Positions 58,401 to 64,000 of a stretch of 64,000 nt of DNA are shown one piece after another. Position 1 is the stretch's first letter; each line of letters begins with the position of its first letter. The position numbers and the translations under genes are program-made. This stretch comes from Montifringilla adamsi (taxonomy: Eukaryota > Chordata > Aves > Passeriformes > Passeridae), in the NCBI GenBank assembly GCA_017590115.1, contig JAGGNK010008559.1, positions 7,743,888-7,807,887 of the forward strand. Reading direction: 5' to 3'. The notes under the pieces are model-generated. The model saw only the letters and a program-made list of their open reading frames with translations, searched no databases and was not told the origin of the DNA.

Positions 58401-61284
58401 CCAGACATTTTGAATGGAGGTATTCTTCTGGGGGTTTTCACCTTGTCTGAAGGTTTTGTACTTGTTCCAGGTCTTGCACTGTTTATTATATTTTAGAAAG
58501 TCAAGTTATTCTTTCCTACTGCACTGCAAACTAGAACATTACTCTTGCTAATTTTGGGGACTGAAAAGCAAACAGAGCAGGGGGGAAGAGGCAGACAGAT
58601 GAAAGCACAATTCTAAAAAGCATTTTAAGTTTCCACTTAAAAAAATAAACCACAACCAAAACAACTCCAACTAAACCAAAGAGGAGAAGGAAGAACTTTC
58701 CTCTAACCTGCAGCAATAAAGTCTGTCAATTTTTTCTTGCAATATTAAAACCGTTGCTACAAATCTGCCTGACCCAGCACTGCACCAGCAATACAGGAAA
58801 TGTGACAAGGGGCAACTTCCAACACTTCTGTCAGACCAAGACAAATAGACAGAGACTCAACCCTGGAGATTAATATTAAAGTCATAAATAAAGAGATAGC
58901 TTGCAAAGGAAACGATGGCAGATTATGGGGAATTATTTCAAAGAGATGTTAAACAGAATTAGTGAAACTCCAACCCCTCACACAAATACTGTGGTCTCAC
59001 TTCATTTCTCAGGCATTTGAAAAGATAACATTCCTTTTGTCCTGCCAGCTCGGATGTAGAGGAACTGCTCTCCTCCTCTGAGTTTGCACTGTGTGTTGTA
59101 GGACTACTCAGATCTCTGCTTGGCACATTATAACTGCTGTTCAATCTTCACCCTACATTCCAAAAAAGAGCTACTGTGTTCATTGTCAAGTCTACTATTA
59201 CTCTCCAAGAGCTACTCTGATATTATCCCTATGGAGTTCAGACTTGTGGGAATTGTGTATGGCCAAGTGAGAAGGCTCTTAGAGAAATTCCATCAGCTTC
59301 ATCAGCTTTGCAAATCAAGGAAATTTCTTTTGAGGTGAAGAAACTGTATCTTTGATGACATCAAACATTCATTCATTCCTAAACAAATCTGACTCCTGAT
59401 CATTATCCAAGGCCTCCTTTTGCTACATACCATATGAACAGAGCAAAGAGTTTCTTCTCTACAGAGTTTGCGGTTTTAAGATAAGAAACAGATGCACAGA
59501 CCTGGATATGTCTGTTTACAAAGCTGACTGTTCTTCCTAAGGGACATTCCCTGCTGGAGGCATCCCTTAACCTAGGGATAAGCTGGGCTTCTAAACTTCA
59601 TCACATTCTTCTGTGGATAGCATGGCTCAGCCTATTGCATCTCTGAAGGAAATGTTCTCCATGTCATCCCTAACCAATTGTTATTGCTACCAGAGCTTAT
59701 TAGAGGTTCATCTGAGAGAGAGTGGCTTTTAATGAAGGTTCCACTCCTCATTTGCTGTCTTCAGTTTTGCATTTCTTGCTACTAAGAAACATCCAAAAGC
59801 CACCCTTTGCCAGGATTTTGAAGAAGGACAATCATGGTTTTGCAAAATTCAGTTTGTCAGGGACCGATCCCCAAAACCACGGAAACTTCACTGATGTTTT
59901 TAATGAGAAAGGGATTGGTCCCTGTATTAATTCAGGACCCAAGTGTGATTTCCCCTTCGCCTCCAGTCTCCTGAGAATAACATATCTGGGAAATTACATC
60001 TTGTCACACACACACATCAGCAAAAGCATCTGGGAATTCCCATTCAAGGTGAGCAAACACAGTTAATTCAAACACGGTTAATTCAAGCAGGACCTCTTGG
60101 CACAGACAAAACTCTTTTAAATCAGCTCCTGTATTTTTGGAAGGCCTTTCTTCAGCACTTTAATTTAAATAAGTCTGTTCAATAATGAGATGTGAACAAA
60201 CAAGAGACACTGGATTTCCTCCAGCTTCTCCTGGCCTTGAAACTTCTCTCTTCTTCCACAGTTTCACTGGCCTTATGAATGGCTGTGAGAGGAATCTGGG
60301 AAGCTGGAGGTCCTCCTCAAGCTCTGCTGGGAAACAGTCCCAAGTATCCAGCACTGGAGCTGAGATGTGAGAGCAGTTCCCAAATTAGCCACAGTAACTC
60401 TGTGTATAGCAATTACTGCTCTGACATTTGGCAATTCTCAGTGCTTTTTTACAGCACTGCTCTTGTGTTTGAGATGTCAATTACAAGCCTGAGTAATTGC
60501 ACAGCCAGGGTCACAATAAATGGCCATTTTTCAAGCTAACTGCCTGGTACTTCAGATAAACAAAGAGAGATTTGGGCTTCAGCTCCAGTAAAGTTCCCTT
60601 ACTGCCAATGACATCCGAAGTTTCCTGGCTTCTGGCAGCCATGAGCAACACTGTCCCAGCTGAACAGCTCCAGAAAGCACCAGAATTTGGGTGGGATGGT
60701 TGAAGTGGTTATTTAAACAGTGCTCACATAAACCAAGAGATGAAGGGCAGTGAGAGGTACTGAGCAATGATTGCCCCTTACCTTGAGCAAGGAATACTCA
60801 GGGAGCTGGAATAATGTTATATTAGCAGGGCTTTGCCCGTTAATTAACCTGATCTAATCAACATTATCTGTATTGCTGCAGGTATACCAGTTAATTTTCA
60901 TCAGTGTAGGGAATCCAAGACATACTGATATGGAATTGCCCATGTGGAATTGTGCTCACTTCCCCTAAAACTGGTACAGGCGTGTCTTGGAGCTGTGACT
61001 CACAGGTAGAACTGCAAATGCAGGGAGCAGCAGATGGAATACAGGAATTAATACCCCAAACAAGACACAATTTCTTTTAGTTTACTGGAGGGATCCTTTT
61101 TCTACAAGGCTCTTTTGAAAAAAAACCCCAACAATTACTGATAAGAGGTAGCCATTCTAAAAAAGGAGGTATTTGGATAATTTTCTTTGACATAAACAGG
61201 AGGTGAATCAGTTCAGAGTTGTATGACTATGCTGTAAATTAATGTTGCTGATTGAGAAATTGTTCTGCTCTAGAATGTGTGAAT

Positions 61285-61325
61285 ATATGTATATATATAT
61301 ATATAAATAAAATTTATTTTATATA
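61285..61325. repeat. (TA)n simple repeat
   Basis: Alternating TATATG/TATATATATA tract grading into AT-only sequence up to about 61,325. Confidence 0.9.
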
Positions 61326-61858
61326 ACTCCTGTGGGGTGATTCGGGCTCTCCAGTCCTAACAAATAAAGTTTTTGTTGTTTGGTTTTGTTTTAAGTGTAG
61401 TCAGTGAAAGCAGTGACTCAAATTATACCTTGGAAATAAGTAAGTTCACCAACTGTGTTATTTTTAGTCATCCCTCCAAATCTGCAATGCTGGTTAAATA
61501 TTTGGTCTCACAACACAGTGGACAACAGTTGTGAATAGCACCAAACCCCATTCTACTGATTTCAGCTGGACTAAAACACAGTCGAGGCAAATCTTCCCAT
61601 TACTTCTAAATCAAAACTGCATGCTATCTTTGCTACTCCTGCAATAACGAAAAAATAATCCTATTGTTTGGAGTAGCACTTGGTCCCCAAGGAAAGAATT
61701 CCTTTTGAACTAAACAGTTTTTTGTTTTGAATCTCTGCTAGGCAGGGAAACCAAATACAGCCCTTGGTTTCTCTCCTTTCTCATGAGCTCTTTCACCATC
61801 TGTGCGTGATCATGGCCCAGCCTTTCTTTCCACTCTCTGAGAAAGACTCCTCCCAAAC

Positions 61859-61906
61859 ACCATGGGAACACATGGCTGTCTTACCATGGGAACGCATGGC
61901 TGCTGG
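61859..61906. repeat. 24-bp unit in two tandem copies
   Basis: ACCATGGGAACACATGGCTG-TCTT is followed directly by a second copy, ACCATGGGAACGCATGGCTG-CTGG. Each copy carries the palindromic CCATGG. Confidence 0.85.
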
Positions 61907-64000
61907 GAACTCCAGGTTCGATTAAATATGACATGAAGCCATTCCACAGGGGTCGTCCAGGGCCTGATGTAGAAGGAGAAATTGGGGAATACTCTCTCCT
62001 TCCATTCTGCATCTCTGCCCCAGACTGCCCTTGTCCATACAGTTTTCAGGGACACAGTGCAACAAGCTGAATCCCAGTACTCACAGCAAACCAGCATCGA
62101 AATCAGCAGAAGCACAACTGGGGGTGCTTTTCAAAAATCTACAGAAATGGGTATTATGAGCAGAATAAACAGGTAGGAAGTCAAAACACACAGAGGGGTG
62201 TGTTCTTTCTTTCCTCCCACTATTCAGTACCAACCCCAGTCTCCGGTTTGTGCATGCACCTGAGCTGTTCTCCCTCTTCTCTCACCTGGGCTGGAATCAT
62301 TCCCGTGGACATTAGTTCTTGGAGCAACATTATCTGTAAAGAAAGAGCCCTTCAAGACCGCAGATCTATTCATGCTTGGTTGGGAAAAAAAAGGTCTTGG
62401 TCCTGCAGCTTTGCAATAAATGGTTAATTAATGCAATGATGCTGGTGGCAGATGGAGGAATTAAATTGTAATTTTTCGATTTTTCCAAATTATGTAATAC
62501 AAACTACACTGTGACTGTGCTGGTGAGGAATTATCTCAAAAGGATTGCTGATCTACAGAGAGAGAGGGATAAAACTGGGTAAAACAAATCTTCAGGCTTG
62601 TAATGGGTCTCTGTTACCCCCAGAAGTGCCTGTTGTTCACAGCAGTCCTGGCAATTCAGCTGGTTCCAGAACAGCAAGTCCATTCTTGAAGCAGCAGATC
62701 AGCCCCATTTGAGTTTGGCACTTTCATGTATCAGGGAGTTTACACAGGAGTTTTATAGAGATTACACACAAAAAGATACAAAAAACCCCAAACAGTTACA
62801 AGACATTTCATTCACTTGAAACCTCGTGATGTAGATGTTGGTTATGGGAAGCCAAGGTGCTTTGCATGCCAGAAGGTCACTTCTTCCCATTCTTCAAAAT
62901 GATTTTTTGCTGGCAGTGTGACTGATGGGATGACTCAGGCCTGCCAGTCGCCTCATCCTTGTGAGCAGAGCTGAAAATCTCTTGTCACTCCATAACTTTT
63001 CTCCTAGATTTGACTGCCCTCTCCAACTCTCTCTTCTAAAAAAAAGGAAAATGTTCTCCTAATTTCTCCATCAGCCCTGGTCTAGAGTATCTAAGGGAGT
63101 TCAGTGCAAACAAACAGTTTTAACAGTTTTCTTCTCACCCTTCCAGAGTCACTCCTTTGCCTACCTGGGGAGCACTATAGGCACACACAGTCTCCTACAT
63201 TTCCCAGCTCACATTTTCAGCACATTTGGTAGCAGGCAAACTCTCAGGTGCCTCCTGACAGCCACTGATCACTGGACAGAATTCACAGGTGGCTGAGCCC
63301 TCCAGGCTGGCTCAGATTGGGACAAGGGTCTGGTTGCTATGAATTAGGAGACTTCTACTACATGTCAGGAAATCCTCAAGGTGCAGAGGCCTAAAATTTT
63401 GTTTTATAAAGAGAAATATCAAATATAATGCCATCAGCCCCAAACAGAAGTTGGAGTGAGATGAGAATGATGATACTGGGATGCAATGGAGAAAAAAGGC
63501 ACCTGACTGGGACTTGGTTCCAGTGGGGAGCAAGATGTGCCAGCTCCTGAAATCTCAGCCATTTCCCAATTTCCCAAGCACATCACATGTGAAAGCTTAG
63601 CTCTGCCATCACACCATGCTCTACACAAACAGCCTTTGTGTCCAGAGGAGGAGCCTCTCCCTGGCAGGAGCTGAAATTGCCTGTGGCAGATGTTGAAATC
63701 ATTTCTGTGCCAAGCGCCATGGCACACAGGCCCAGGATCTCCACTCCACGGTGTAGAGAGCTTTAGGAGATCTGAGGCTGAGGGAGCCACACCAGTATGT
63801 TGTATTCCAAATTGCAAGAGAGGATGCGTTGAGGAGAGCTTGCATGGTAATCTTCTGTGCATATCAGACACAATTTTAAGTAACCCAGGATACAGGATGT
63901 ACCTAGTTTATAACTGGCTATATTTCGTTGGCCTGTAGAAAAACACGCGTTAATTAATCCAAATGTAACATCTGACAGCTTTTTTGAAAACCTCTTGTCC

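Noticed and set aside
58140..58496. 118-codon plus-strand frame in the intergenic region
   Set aside because: Looks superficially protein-like but matches no family I know, with no promoter, splice sites or poly(A) context.

Overview
This is vertebrate nuclear DNA, almost certainly from a bird. Genes are split into short exons with GT-AG (one GC-AG) introns, there are two CpG-rich promoter islands, and the recognisable transposon remains are CR1 LINE fragments. The FGF2 protein is bird-like. A songbird is possible, but the window alone does not prove it.

Layout. (1) Positions 1-10,848, minus strand: the first nine coding exons of AFG2A (SPATA5), a double-ring AAA ATPase of 60S ribosome maturation. 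They cover the N-domain and the first ATPase ring up to about residue 552; the second ring lies beyond the left edge. (2) Positions 10,849-10,932: an 84-bp shared, CpG-rich bidirectional promoter. (3) Positions 10,933-22,921, plus strand: all five coding exons of NUDT6, a Nudix-domain protein long known as the FGF2 antisense gene. (4) Positions about 18,955-41,854, minus strand: FGF2, three coding exons (155 aa) with a long 3' UTR. If the poly(A) signal at 18,977-18,982 is used, that UTR contains the last two NUDT6 exons in antisense. (5) About 42,060-64,000: some 22 kb upstream of FGF2 with no gene I can recognise, some old CR1 pieces, a 93-nt poly(T) run and simple repeats. The order AFG2A-NUDT6-FGF2 is the known conserved vertebrate arrangement.

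The exon models were built by hand. Every intron phase closes: AFG2A 133+125+158+59+615+130+57+124+256 nt, NUDT6 160+204+56+55+389 nt, FGF2 178+104+186 nt.

I found no convincing new gene system. The points most worth a second look are: the loss of both surface cysteines in FGF2 (Ser78, Tyr96); the GC-AG first intron of NUDT6, 160 nt into its coding sequence; a textbook recursive-splice motif in an AFG2A intron at the left edge; the extendable FGF2 N-terminus with three in-frame CUGs and an upstream in-frame AUG; the sense/antisense overlap over the split Nudix box; a near-consensus steroid-receptor palindrome in the FGF2 upstream desert; and the 93-nt poly(T) tract.
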